From: Lentzea terrae | GTDB lineage: Bacteria > Actinomycetota > Actinomycetes > Mycobacteriales > Pseudonocardiaceae | NCBI RefSeq assembly: GCF_003265345.1 | Contig: NZ_QFWW01000004.1 | Span: 1,303-65,302, forward strand | DNA length: 64,000 nt | Direction of reading: 5' to 3' | In this document: positions 18,013 to 25,960 of the stretch, piece by piece | How positions within the stretch are numbered: position 1 is the first letter of the stretch | How the letters are laid out: each line of letters starts with the position of its first letter | Notes under the pieces: generated by a model | The model's input: only the letters and a program-made list of their open reading frames with translations | Database searches by the model: none | What the model was told of the DNA's origin: nothing | Translations under genes and position numbers: made by a program

Positions 18013-18629
18013 TGGTGCGCCTCCGTCGGGTGCGTTCCGCGGGGATGGCAGCGCGGGCAGAAGGTCGAGCTGGACCTTTCCCCGTCGAGCCACACCACTC
18101 GGGCTGAAATGGGATCACTGGGGCGGGCGTCGCATTGACCGCAGGGCCGTTGCGGATCGCGCGCGGGACGGTTCCCAGGACGGTTAGGGACGGTTCGGGG
18201 GCAACCACTGCCCCTCGTGCCGGGCCTATTTGCCCCCCGCTCCTGCGGCGTTTGCCCCTCGTGCTGGTCGACGGGAGGCAGTGTTTGCCCCTCGTGAGGC
18301 ACGTTGTCCACAGCTCCGTTGAAAGGTCGCAGGGCTAGGTCGTAGCCCTTGGGCCTTCGGTCTGCGCGCTTGATGTACGCGGCGACGATGTCCGGATCGG
18401 ACGGCCGGATGAGCAGGAGCTCTTCGAGCGTCCGCAGCGCGTAGCGGACGGTGCGTTCGGACAGCCGGGTGTAGTGCACGAGGGTGTCGAGGGAGGGGAA
18501 GGCATTGCCCCCTTCCGGGCCGGCGTGGTTGGCCAGCCCGATGAGAACCGCGGCGAGGCTGGAGGCGTCGCGCCGGTCTCGTGGGATCGGTGCATCGTTG
18601 AGGGCCCAGTTGATCGCTTCGATGCTCAC
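18009..18629 (-). CDS. Rep-like protein: winged HTH plus zinc ribbon (copy 1)
   Basis: The protein has 206 residues from the GTG at 18629, coupled by GTGA to the upstream gene. Residues 10-75 form an HTH_36-type winged helix (FPSLDTLVHYTRLSERTVRY ALRTLEEL), the kind found in small replication initiators. The end has two Cys pairs, CGQC and CPRC, making a zinc ribbon. Within the coding DNA at 18209-18312 are four phased 11-mers and a DnaA box, so the gene appears to contain its own origin. A near copy lies at 49501-50121. Replication initiation is inference; a transcription factor is the alternative. Confidence 0.7.
   Translation of the reverse strand: MSIEAINWALNDAPIPRDRRDASSLAAVLIGLANHAGPEGGNAFPSLDTLVHYTRLSERTVRYALRTLEELLLIRPSDPDIVAAYIKRADRRPKGYDLALRPFNGAVDNVPHEGQTLPPVDQHEGQTPQERGANRPGTRGSGCPRTVPNRPGNRPARDPQRPCGQCDARPSDPISARVVWLDGERSSSTFCPRCHPRGTHPTEAHQ
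18209..18312. other. Putative replication origin: phased iterons and DnaA box (copy 1)
   Basis: TGCCCCTCGTG occurs at 18209, 18253 and 18286, with the variant TGCCCCCCG at 18231. Start-to-start distances are 22, 22 and 33 bp, all multiples of 11. TTGTCCACA, the consensus high-GC actinobacterial DnaA box, follows at 18304-18312. Spacings that are not multiples of three show this is not a peptide repeat. Confidence 0.65.
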
Positions 18630-19102
18630 CAGGACGCCGCCTCGGCGAGTTGGTGCAGTGTGTTGGCTTCAGCGTCAGTAAAACCAAACCTGCCGGTCTG
18701 GTGCCGCAGGTTGTTCTGGCTCGCCACCCAAGTGTGGAACCCGTCCTTGGCCTGCAATTCGGTCATGCCGATCGCGTTGCCGATCACTGACCAGGAGTTC
18801 ACGCCGTCGGTGCCAGTGCGAAGCAACGCGGCCACGACGCACCAGCGACCGGAGATCACCTCTCGCGCGATGTGCGTCGCGTACGCGAGTTCGCTGAGCA
18901 GATCGTTGACAGCTGGCGGCTGCTGGTAGGCCGCCACGGCGAGAAGGCTTCGCGTCCGTGCCGCGGACCACTGCTCGATCAACTCTTCGAGCGGCTGATC
19001 GGGGACGCCGAGCAGGCTTCGAATCGCTTCGGTGCCCACAGCTCCGTCGCCGCGGGCGGTATCGATGGGCTTGCGGTCGTGCTCAGTGCTGCCCGAGTGC
19101 AT
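18626..19102 (-). CDS. Hypothetical protein, first gene of the Rep operon (copy 1)
   Basis: The protein has 158 residues with an ATG start and a GGAGG site 7 bases upstream. It is helical: PLEELIEQWSAARTRSLLAV, then IAREVISGRWCVVAALLRTG and GMTELQAKDGFHTWVASQN. No family is recognised. It is coupled to Rep by overlap and has an almost identical partner at 50118-50591. Constant position between att and rep suggests an excision- or replication-control protein, which is inference. Confidence 0.65.
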   Translation of the reverse strand: MHSGSTEHDRKPIDTARGDGAVGTEAIRSLLGVPDQPLEELIEQWSAARTRSLLAVAAYQQPPAVNDLLSELAYATHIAREVISGRWCVVAALLRTGTDGVNSWSVIGNAIGMTELQAKDGFHTWVASQNNLRHQTGRFGFTDAEANTLHQLAEAASW

Positions 19103-19354
19103 GTCGGAAACCTCCGAGGTCCAATTCCCGGCCCCGGCGTGGATGCGATATCTGCCGGAGCCAAGTCAGTGCTGGATTGGCTGGTCCGATCTGGACCAAG
19201 GAGGTCTGTCTGGGGCTGCCCGAATGGGTGCCCTGGGGGTGCCCGGACGTTCCAGAACAGCACGGACGTCTACGGACTATATGGAGGCGATCGCCATCTG
19301 ACCTGGACGGATATGGACTCGGTGGACTAGGTCGGACGCAGAGTCACATAACTC

Positions 19355-19404
19355 GAATAACTACGGATCAGAAGGTTACAGGTTCGAATCCTGTCGAGCG
19401 CGCT
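19355..19404 (+). other. Attachment site: 3' half of tRNA-Arg(ACG)
   Basis: From the anticodon loop CTACGGA onward the sequence is a tRNA 3' half: TCAGA stem strand, variable AGGTT, perfect T arm (ACAGG-TTCGAAT-CCTGT) and a CGAGCGC acceptor strand. The 5' half is absent (AATAA precedes the loop where TCTGA is needed), so it is not a working tRNA. The same 50 bases recur at 50846-50895. This is the structure left by tyrosine-recombinase integration. Confidence 0.8.
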
Positions 19405-19410
19405 ACATAA

Positions 19411-19444
19411 ACCCCAGACAGACCTCGGTCTAGCTGGGGTTTTG
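19411..19444 (+). terminator. Hairpin terminator after the att tRNA fragment
   Basis: ACCCCAG at 19411-19417 pairs with CTGGGGT at 19434-19440, followed by TTTTGT. This resembles the natural terminator of a tRNA gene. Confidence 0.65.
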
Positions 19445-19536
19445 TCGTGCTCTTGACCGTTTTTCTCGCCTTGGAATTCGCCGCGTGGATCTTGTGGGTG
19501 CCCGAGCGTTTCAGCGGGTGGGTGTCCTGGCTGGTT

Positions 19537-19700
19537 TCAGGGGATCAGCGTCGTCGTCTTCTCCGCCACGTCCCGCGCGATCTTGGGCGGCGCGCTCGTG
19601 TGCAGGTTTCTGAGAGTCTCGATCTGTGAATGGCCCAATGTTTCCTGGATCGTCTTCATGTCGATCCTGGCCGCAAGCATCGCGGTCGCCTCCGTGCCGG
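19537..19700 (-). pseudogene. Tyrosine integrase C-terminal remnant
   Basis: The minus-strand reading gives AMLAARIDMKTIQETLGHSQ, then PKIARDVAEKTTTLIP. This is the GHS box and tail of phage-type integrases. The expected catalytic Tyr in the following L-Y-S-H segment reads as LHTS, and everything upstream is lost. It sits 130 bases from the att site, as an element's integrase would. Confidence 0.7.
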
Positions 19701-19847
19701 AGGCCGTGGAGCTGGATCGGCGGCCGCCTGGTGGGCCCTGTACAGCCGTTCGATCCGATCGAAGAGTGTCGATGCGTCGGATGGGCTGGGCGATCTTGTT
19801 ACTGTTTGCAGTTAACCAAGCGCTGCAATGGAAGGCGGAGTACCCCT

Positions 19848-20201
19848 GTGGCACAGAAGGTGCTTGTTCAGCTCATCGACGACCTTGATGGCACTGTCGC
19901 CGAGGACGCAGAAACGGTGCAGTTCGCCCTCGACGGAGTGCAGTACGAGATCGACCTCAAAGCAGAGAACGCAGCCAAGCTCCGGGACGGCCTCAAGGAC
20001 TTTGTAGAGAAGGCCCGACGTAGCGGCGGCCGTACCAAGCGTGGCGCTGCGGCGACCACCCGCAAGATTGTGGCCGAGGCCCGCACGAAGGAGCAGACCA
20101 AAGCCATCCGCGAGTGGGCCAAGGCCAACGGGCACGAGCTCTCCGACCGCGGCCGCATCCCCACGCACATCATCGAGGAGTTCGAGAAGGCTCACCGCTG
20201 A
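19848..20201 (+). CDS. lsr2: Lsr2 nucleoid-associated xenogeneic silencer
   Basis: The protein has 117 residues with a GTG start and GGAAGGCGGAG about 8 bases upstream; the longer open frame before it is spurious. The N-terminal dimerisation domain begins MAQKVLVQLIDDLDG with DVQ-like core FALDGVQYEIDL. The C-terminal AT-hook-like DNA-binding domain ends IREWAKANGHELSDRGRIPT and HIIEEFEKAHR, with the RGR motif intact. Lsr2 coats AT-rich foreign DNA and represses it. Carriage at the left end of the second element may silence host or element genes. A second copy of its 3' end lies at 41568. Confidence 0.92.
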   Translation: MAQKVLVQLIDDLDGTVAEDAETVQFALDGVQYEIDLKAENAAKLRDGLKDFVEKARRSGGRTKRGAAATTRKIVAEARTKEQTKAIREWAKANGHELSDRGRIPTHIIEEFEKAHR

Positions 20202-20311
20202 ACTCCTCTGTGACCGTCGAGAAGCCCTCATGGGAGTTCGCGTCGACCGGCGTACCCATCTCCAGATTCGATCACCTCGTCGGCCACCTGGGCGAATACC
20301 TGGCCGGCAGC

Positions 20312-22081
20312 TCAACTTTCGAGCGACACCCGGTCCGTCTTCTCCGACTGCACGACCAGGAGCCATCTGCTGTCGTGACTGAACTCCATGTCGCGGTAGA
20401 AGGGGATCCTGTCGCCGAAGCGTCTGCAATCTTCCACTCGGACCAAGAATCCGTGCACGGTGCCGTCGCGCACGGCAATGCTCTGGCCGTTCGGCGACAG
20501 CGCTTCCACGGCGTGCTGATCCACCACTTCGGGACAGATGCGCTCGCGCCGTTCGAGTGACCACAGCACGCCCTTCGTCGCCAGAAGCCGTCCGTCGGCG
20601 CTGAAGTCGACGTCGCCGACTCCTTCGCGAGTCGGCGACGTTCCGAGAGTCGGCGCGTTGCGAAGCGCCTCGCCGACCGGTGTCAGCGTTCGAACGTTCC
20701 AGAGTTGTGTGGACTCGTGGGTTTCCAACGCCAGTACGTCGGGTTCAGTCGGGTGGAACGCCGCACCTGAGACCGCATTAGGCGTCGAGGACCCCGATTC
20801 GGGTACCGGCAGCTCACCGATCTGCCTGTTGGCACGCAGATCCCACACCATGTTGTCCACCACCAGCAGCGTGGCGTCCCTGTTCAAGGCAAGTGCCAGA
20901 GTCGTGAGTTCGGTGCCGCGAACTCTCCTGCTCTCGGGCACTTTGGCGTTCTCGGCCGCTCGATCGACGTCGTAGACCTTCACCTCGTCCTCGTCGCGCT
21001 TCGCCACCGCGACGAACTTTCCGTCGTCACTGATCGTCAGCGCGGAGACGTCACCGCCTCCACCGAGCATCGCGATAACGCGGTCCCCGTGGTCCAGCAC
21101 CGGCACCAGGCCGTCGACGTTGTCAACGACATACCTGCCGCTCGTGCTGTAGACCGCACGCCCGCCCCCGAACTCGGCACCGCCCGACGACCGGTACGGC
21201 CTCCCGATCTCCGACTCGAGCCACAGGAACAACCCAAGGACAGCCAGGGACACCGCCAGCAGGAGCAGCACCATGGCGACGGGCAGCCGCACACCGTGCC
21301 GCCTGAGTGGCTCTGGCGGCGGGCTCGTGGCGACGACGGGTGCGGAGCGGTCGATCTTCGCGGCGTTGCGCGCCAGAGCCAGGTTCTGACTGGTACCCGT
21401 TCCTCGTTGTCTCGGCTGCGGCAGGCTACGTTTTATCGCCGTTCGCACCAACTCCTGGTGGATCCGTCCCAGCGTCAGCAGCGGCGGCGCGTCCGGCAAC
21501 CCGTTGCCGAGCAACTCGAGCAGCATTCCGGTGAACGCGGTGTGCGTGGCTCCCCGCGGTGCCAGCGCCACGGCGTTCGGTGGTGTCGCGGCCAGCACGT
21601 AGGTGCCCTCGACCTCGAGTTGCCCGATGACGTCACCCGCCATGTCGTCGACGACTCGTCCGCTGAAGCAACAGTCCAGGACCACCACTCTGTTCGCGGC
21701 CGGGCTGTGGTTTAACGCGTCCCGCACCAGGTCGTAGGCGAGAGCGCTGACCTGCAGCGCGTCCGGATCGGTGTCGGCGAGACTGAGGAAGAGCTCATTG
21801 CGCGCGCCCACCCGCCCGTGGCCGGCGAAGTACACGAACAACGTGTCCTCGGCAGCCATCGCGCTGTCGCGCAACGCGCGATAGACCGTCCGCACGTCCC
21901 TGGTGTTCGCGGCGACCACGCAGTGCGCGGGATCAAGCCAGCCCAACGCGGGATCGGTCAGCACCGCCTGCAAGTCGTCGAGGTTCTGCCTGACCGCAGG
22001 CAGGCGGGGAAGCTCCGGCGACCGGTAGTGCGACGTACCGATCAGGACCGCGTACGAGCGGCCGCGGTCAGGAAGCATCAC
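20312..22081 (-). CDS. Caspase-family protease with membrane helix and beta-propeller
   Basis: The protein has 589 residues. Residues 8-245 are a C14 caspase/metacaspase domain: YAVLIGTSHY opening, catalytic His88 in YFAGHGR and Cys138 in VVLDCCFSGRV. A single membrane helix follows at about 265-290 (VAMVLLLLAVSLAVLGLFLW). The C-terminal 290 residues contain WD40-like strands (FVAVAKRDEDEVKVYDVD, LLATKGVLWSL). The GTG/ATG start overlaps the EACC1 stop, so the two genes are translationally coupled. EACC1-effector pairs are known conflict modules in which the effector kills or signals after infection. Both catalytic residues are present. Confidence 0.85.
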   Translation of the reverse strand: MMLPDRGRSYAVLIGTSHYRSPELPRLPAVRQNLDDLQAVLTDPALGWLDPAHCVVAANTRDVRTVYRALRDSAMAAEDTLFVYFAGHGRVGARNELFLSLADTDPDALQVSALAYDLVRDALNHSPAANRVVVLDCCFSGRVVDDMAGDVIGQLEVEGTYVLAATPPNAVALAPRGATHTAFTGMLLELLGNGLPDAPPLLTLGRIHQELVRTAIKRSLPQPRQRGTGTSQNLALARNAAKIDRSAPVVATSPPPEPLRRHGVRLPVAMVLLLLAVSLAVLGLFLWLESEIGRPYRSSGGAEFGGGRAVYSTSGRYVVDNVDGLVPVLDHGDRVIAMLGGGGDVSALTISDDGKFVAVAKRDEDEVKVYDVDRAAENAKVPESRRVRGTELTTLALALNRDATLLVVDNMVWDLRANRQIGELPVPESGSSTPNAVSGAAFHPTEPDVLALETHESTQLWNVRTLTPVGEALRNAPTLGTSPTREGVGDVDFSADGRLLATKGVLWSLERRERICPEVVDQHAVEALSPNGQSIAVRDGTVHGFLVRVEDCRRFGDRIPFYRDMEFSHDSRWLLVVQSEKTDRVSLES

Positions 22082-22424
22082 CGGATTCCAGCACGTCGCG
22101 AATCAACGCTTCCGCATCCTTGACCCGCTTGGCGTTCACCGTGATCTTCTTCCCGTCCGCCCCGGTGATCGTCAGCGTCACGTCGGACCGCCGTTGCACC
22201 AACCACGTGGTCACGGTCCGCGCCAACACCGATGCCATCGGCACGGCCGCACCGACCGCCACGACCAACTCGGTCACCACACCCATCTCATCCGGCGCCG
22301 CCTCGCCGCCGGCCACCATGACACGGCCGCGAAGTTCGGGTTCGGCGTTGAGCCACTCGCGCAACAACGGCATCTCATCGCCGTCAACGGCGATCCGGAC
22401 CGAAGGCGTCATGCGAGCCATCAT
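22068..22424 (-). CDS. EACC1-type effector-associated constant component
   Basis: About 118 residues from the ATG at 22424; starts at 22463 or 22412 are possible because no ribosome site is decisive. The pattern is VRIAVDGDE, LREWLNAEPELRGRV, a glycine-rich mid part, a short hydrophobic helix (VVTELVVAVGAAVPMASVLA), then VTLTITGADGKKITVNAKRV. This matches the small proteins described as effector-associated constant component 1. They are thought to link interchangeable effectors to a shared trigger. It is coupled to the caspase gene. Confidence 0.75.
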   Translation of the reverse strand: MMARMTPSVRIAVDGDEMPLLREWLNAEPELRGRVMVAGGEAAPDEMGVVTELVVAVGAAVPMASVLARTVTTWLVQRRSDVTLTITGADGKKITVNAKRVKDAEALIRDVLESGDAS

Positions 22425-22571
22425 GACTGAGACATCGCCGTCGCAGTGCCACACCAGGAACAAATGCGCCGAACGGGTTCACATACCCGTTGCGGGCGTG
22501 TCGTTAGTGCCTGGGCCGTGGCATCGTTGTCTGGGTAAGCACGTTATGTAATTGGCCCTGTTCGTCTAGGG

Positions 22572-22680
22572 CAGCGCTGAGCGTCCGCGCTCAGCGAGGA
22601 TCGCAACAAGTGCAGCCCCGCCGCCTTGAACACGTTGCTGTCGGAAGCGCTGGGCGTCCGCGCACAGCGAGGATCGCAAC
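22572..22680. CRISPR. Two-repeat CRISPR-like remnant
   Basis: Two 36-base repeats at 22572-22607 and 22645-22680 flank a 37-base spacer. They differ at four positions and share an inner dyad (GCGCTGAGC...GCTCAGCG in the first) and the end GAGGATCGCAAC, typical of actinobacterial arrays. No cas gene is in the window, so this is an orphan or decayed mini-array. Confidence 0.6.
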
Positions 22681-22746
22681 ACATGGTGAGCAATGTCCGA
22701 AGGGTGGTTCGATCAGGCGCTCGAGGAGATGCTGAGGCAACATCCA

Positions 22747-24798
22747 CTACGTACCGTCAGCGAGAAAACGCCGCCCGCTCAAGTAGCGCTGCAGCAGCTT
22801 CATGATCGCGGATTGCGTCGATTCCAGACCGAACGGCAACCGTTCGGCCTCACCTGGAGTACGTCCGATCTCGTCGACCATAGTCATGAGTTTCAGGAGT
22901 TCGATCGGACACCTCTCGTCATCACGCCGCACCAGTGCTGCTACGAGGCTCATCTGGGCGGTAAGGCCAGTCACCTCTGCATGACCGTGGAGCTGGTGAC
23001 TGAGGTGGACGATCTCTCGGTAGACGTCGACGACGGTATCGTCCTCGATCACCTCGGCGAGAAGTGATGCCAAGTCGAGCTGGCACTCGAGGGCGAACGG
23101 ATCCAGTTCGCTGAGCGCTTCCTTCGCGTCTTCGACCAGGGCGACGAAATCGGGGATGGCGAGCCTGGCCCCGTGTTTTTCCTTCCGTAGCAAGGCAAGT
23201 TGCCGACGGACTGCCAGCGACTCCGGGTGCTTCTCCCCGAGGTGGCGGATCCTGACTGCCAGCGCCTGCTCGAATCGTTTCGCGGCCCGCACGTACGAAC
23301 CCGAGTACAGCGCGAACTGCGCCACCACGCAGGTCAGCTTCGTGGCTAGAAGCTCCCAACCCGTGGGGTCCGGCAGCTCGTCGCGGACGCGGTAGATCCA
23401 GTCCACGATCAGCTCGCAATGCGGACTGAGTGCCGCCCACATCGATCTGGCGTGCGGGTCGTTGCTCGCGAGGTCGCAGGTGTAGCCGTCGAGGGCGGCG
23501 ACGCAGAGCTTCAGGTACTTCTCAAGATCGCGCTTCAGGTCGGGCTGGTGCCGGCTCGCCTCGCGGATCACCGGGTGAAGCAGGTAGCACTTCGTTGTCA
23601 CCGCGGATGACCGCGCGTCGTTGAACATCACCTCCTCGATGAGCCCGAAGTCGCCCAGGACAACGAAGGCACGGAGTACCTCGTACCCCGTCAAGCCCTC
23701 GAACAGTGGCGACTGCCCAAGCACCTTGGCGTTCGCAATGACGTACGGGATCGGTGCCTGCTCGAAGCAGGACATCCACCGCAGCAGCGGCCGGGCCCAC
23801 GGCATGCCGAGGTCCGCCAACAGGTCCAGCGACAACTCCCATGTGCGAAACAAGAGTTCTCGCTCGTCGAGCTGGCCCTCGCTCTGAAGCTTGTGCAGCT
23901 CATCGAGCTCTGGGAAGCGGTCGTGGAAGAGCAGTCGGTACTGCTCAAAATCTCCAGGCAAGGCGAGCCCCGCCACGGGCGGCAAGGTGCGCGCGGCGTT
24001 GAGGTACTGGCCTGCCAGACGCACTGCGAGCGGCAGGTATCCCAACGAGCACACCAAGTCCGAGGCCTGCTGCTCGGTGCCACACCCCGGCGCAAGCCCA
24101 CACAACAACTCAACTGCTGCGCCCTCCGACAGCGGACCGACCGCATGAACCTCCATGGAGTTGGTCCACAACCTCGACTTCCCGTGCCGGCTCGTAAAGA
24201 TCACCGAACCACTCGGAAGCCGCAGCGCCTGGCACCACTTCTCAACCATGCGGCAGTCATCCGCCCCGTCGAGGACGATCACCCAGGAGCCGCGCGCAGC
24301 CAAGAGCGCCTTCTTGAGCATGTCAGGGGCTGAACCCTTTCCTGCCCAAGCCCGCGCGCTCTCGTCGATGCGCTGCGGGTCCGCGTCGTAGGCAACCTCT
24401 CGCAATCCCGCGTTGAGACTGCTCTCCGTGGATGCGTCGACCCACCACACCTTGATGTGCGGCTGCTCGGTCGCGAGTTTGTCCGCGAGCCCAAGCGCGA
24501 CCGCGGTTTTGCCGCCCCCTCCGGTGCCGTGCAACACGACCTTCGAGCCGTCGTTGCGGCGCACTACCTCAACCAGGTGATCAATCAGGTGCTCGCGGCC
24601 GTACAGCCTGCCGACCAGGCGTTCGGTTGGAGGGATGGTCGAAACCAAACCCGGCTGCAGGTCGCCACCTGGGATGCCGTGGAAGTACACATCGCCGTTG
24701 ATCACCCCGGCTTGGGCGGCTGCCATCGCCGTCCCTTGGATCTTGTTGTCCGTGGTGGTCCCAGGCCTGACGGACTCAGGCGGCACTGCAGTGCTCAC
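22747..24798 (-). CDS. NB-ARC/STAND ATPase with C-terminal helical repeats and amyloid-like N-terminal motif
   Basis: The protein has 683 residues. I chose GTG at 24798, which has AGGAG 7 bases upstream, over the open frame to 24936. Residues 17-41 (TTDNKIQGTAMAAAQAGVIN, then GDVYFHG) resemble the bacterial amyloid signalling motifs found at actinobacterial NLR N-termini. The NB-ARC domain has Walker A GTGGGGKT at 91-98, Walker B WVIVLDGADD at about 170 and an FTSRHG motif. A winged-helix part and TPR-like helices follow to the end. STAND proteins oligomerise on sensing a trigger. It lies upstream of EACC1-caspase on the same strand, with the CRISPR remnant between. Confidence 0.85.
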   Translation of the reverse strand: MSTAVPPESVRPGTTTDNKIQGTAMAAAQAGVINGDVYFHGIPGGDLQPGLVSTIPPTERLVGRLYGREHLIDHLVEVVRRNDGSKVVLHGTGGGGKTAVALGLADKLATEQPHIKVWWVDASTESSLNAGLREVAYDADPQRIDESARAWAGKGSAPDMLKKALLAARGSWVIVLDGADDCRMVEKWCQALRLPSGSVIFTSRHGKSRLWTNSMEVHAVGPLSEGAAVELLCGLAPGCGTEQQASDLVCSLGYLPLAVRLAGQYLNAARTLPPVAGLALPGDFEQYRLLFHDRFPELDELHKLQSEGQLDERELLFRTWELSLDLLADLGMPWARPLLRWMSCFEQAPIPYVIANAKVLGQSPLFEGLTGYEVLRAFVVLGDFGLIEEVMFNDARSSAVTTKCYLLHPVIREASRHQPDLKRDLEKYLKLCVAALDGYTCDLASNDPHARSMWAALSPHCELIVDWIYRVRDELPDPTGWELLATKLTCVVAQFALYSGSYVRAAKRFEQALAVRIRHLGEKHPESLAVRRQLALLRKEKHGARLAIPDFVALVEDAKEALSELDPFALECQLDLASLLAEVIEDDTVVDVYREIVHLSHQLHGHAEVTGLTAQMSLVAALVRRDDERCPIELLKLMTMVDEIGRTPGEAERLPFGLESTQSAIMKLLQRYLSGRRFLADGT

Positions 24799-25122
24799 GC
24801 ATCCACTCCTGGGTGAAACGGCGGGGGCACGCACGCTAGTGCATATCTCGAGGCGATAAACACGCAGGTTGCGTACCTTCGACGTTCGTGATCGGTCGGG
24901 ACTATTGGCCCTAAACCGTTCGGCGCGCCAAACCAACCGCTCGTAGACACGGACCCAACTAACGATCTTCGTGGCTACTGTGGCCAGTCTCGCTTGTCAT
25001 TTATTTGTCCATTATCAGGACGGAGGCACCCTCGAAGTATCGTCGCGGCCGCGCCCGGTGCTACATGCGATCTTGATCTTCTGCTAGGAAGTATCGCTAC
25101 GCAGCGAGAAGGCATGCAGTGA
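24799..25122. other. No recognisable gene
   Basis: The gap between the NB-ARC start and the sigma-factor stop. I expect the NB-ARC promoter here but see no clear -10/-35 pair. Confidence 0.4.
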
Positions 25123-25953
25123 TCAAGAGGACTCTTCGCCCGACATGCTTCGACCATGCCCAATCAAGTGGAATGGCGATGCGCTCAGCGTCACTCGGCT
25201 CGACCACACATCACCGAGATGGAGCGGTGAATCCGACTGAGCCAGGTCAGCACCAGGATCAAAGGGTTCAATAGGTTCATCTGGCTGACGCGGCTCGGCG
25301 TCAGAACCATGGGGAACGCCTAAGGCCGCGGCAGCCACACCGACCGCGATGATGGCGCCGCGAAGCAACTCCTTCAGTTGCCGGCGTGCACGAGCGAGGT
25401 ACATCCGCGTCATGTTCGATGACCAGCCCATGTGCTCGGAAATTTCGTCGTTCGAACATCCGAGCAGGAGCAGCGCCACGACAGCGTGTTGACGCCGCGG
25501 CAAGGTCGATATCACGCGCTTAACGTCAAGGCCGAGCAGGCCAACGGTGGATATATCGGATACATCGGGAGCATGCAGCTCAAGTACAGCATCATCCACC
25601 GGAAGGCTTCGGCGCGCCTTCTTTCGCGCGGCCAGTGCCATGTTGCGCACCACGCCAAACATGTATCTACGGGTCCTTGAGTACCCGTTCGCCTCAGACA
25701 ACCGTCCTTGCATTTTTGACCAGTTCTCTAGCAAGTAGGTCATGGCTTCAGCTACTACATCCTCGGCGTATTGCTGCTCGCCGACGATACGTGCCGCATA
25801 GCTGACCAAGTCGGGATAGTTGTCTTTGAAAAATTCCGTAAAAGCGTGGATATCGATCTGCTCCCCCTGCGCTGGTGAGGACGGGGTGTCCTCACCAGCG
25901 CGGCAAGCGACGGCAGGCTGAGGTTGTGATTCAGCAAGCCGAGCGCTTATCAA
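25123..25953 (-). CDS. ECF-like RNA polymerase sigma factor with C-terminal hydrophobic segment
   Basis: About 276 residues from a TTG at 25953 preceded by AGGTGAGG; the frame upstream is antisense. The sigma-2 region reads FTEFFKDNYPDLVSYAARIV followed by AEDVVAEAMTYLLENW. Sigma-4 reads LPRRQHAVVALLLLGCSNDE and a following helix that recognises promoter DNA. After LKELLRGA comes a hydrophobic stretch (IIAVGVAAAALGV) and an acidic, proline-rich tail, so the factor may be membrane-tethered. The upstream membrane protein ends 7 bases before it and is a plausible partner or anti-sigma substitute, which is inference. Confidence 0.75.
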   Translation of the reverse strand: MISARLAESQPQPAVACRAGEDTPSSPAQGEQIDIHAFTEFFKDNYPDLVSYAARIVGEQQYAEDVVAEAMTYLLENWSKMQGRLSEANGYSRTRRYMFGVVRNMALAARKKARRSLPVDDAVLELHAPDVSDISTVGLLGLDVKRVISTLPRRQHAVVALLLLGCSNDEISEHMGWSSNMTRMYLARARRQLKELLRGAIIAVGVAAAALGVPHGSDAEPRQPDEPIEPFDPGADLAQSDSPLHLGDVWSSRVTLSASPFHLIGHGRSMSGEESS

Positions 25954-25960
25954 GGGAACC

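Noticed and set aside
18013-18208. N-terminal extension of the SpdB-like protein to 18208
   Set aside because: It is antisense-frame reading over the Rep and DUF2637 genes. The coupled ATG at 17731 and the start of the coiled coil fit far better.
19355-19404. Functional tRNA-Arg gene
   Set aside because: The 5' half and the 5' anticodon stem strand are missing here and at 50846, so these are att fragments only.
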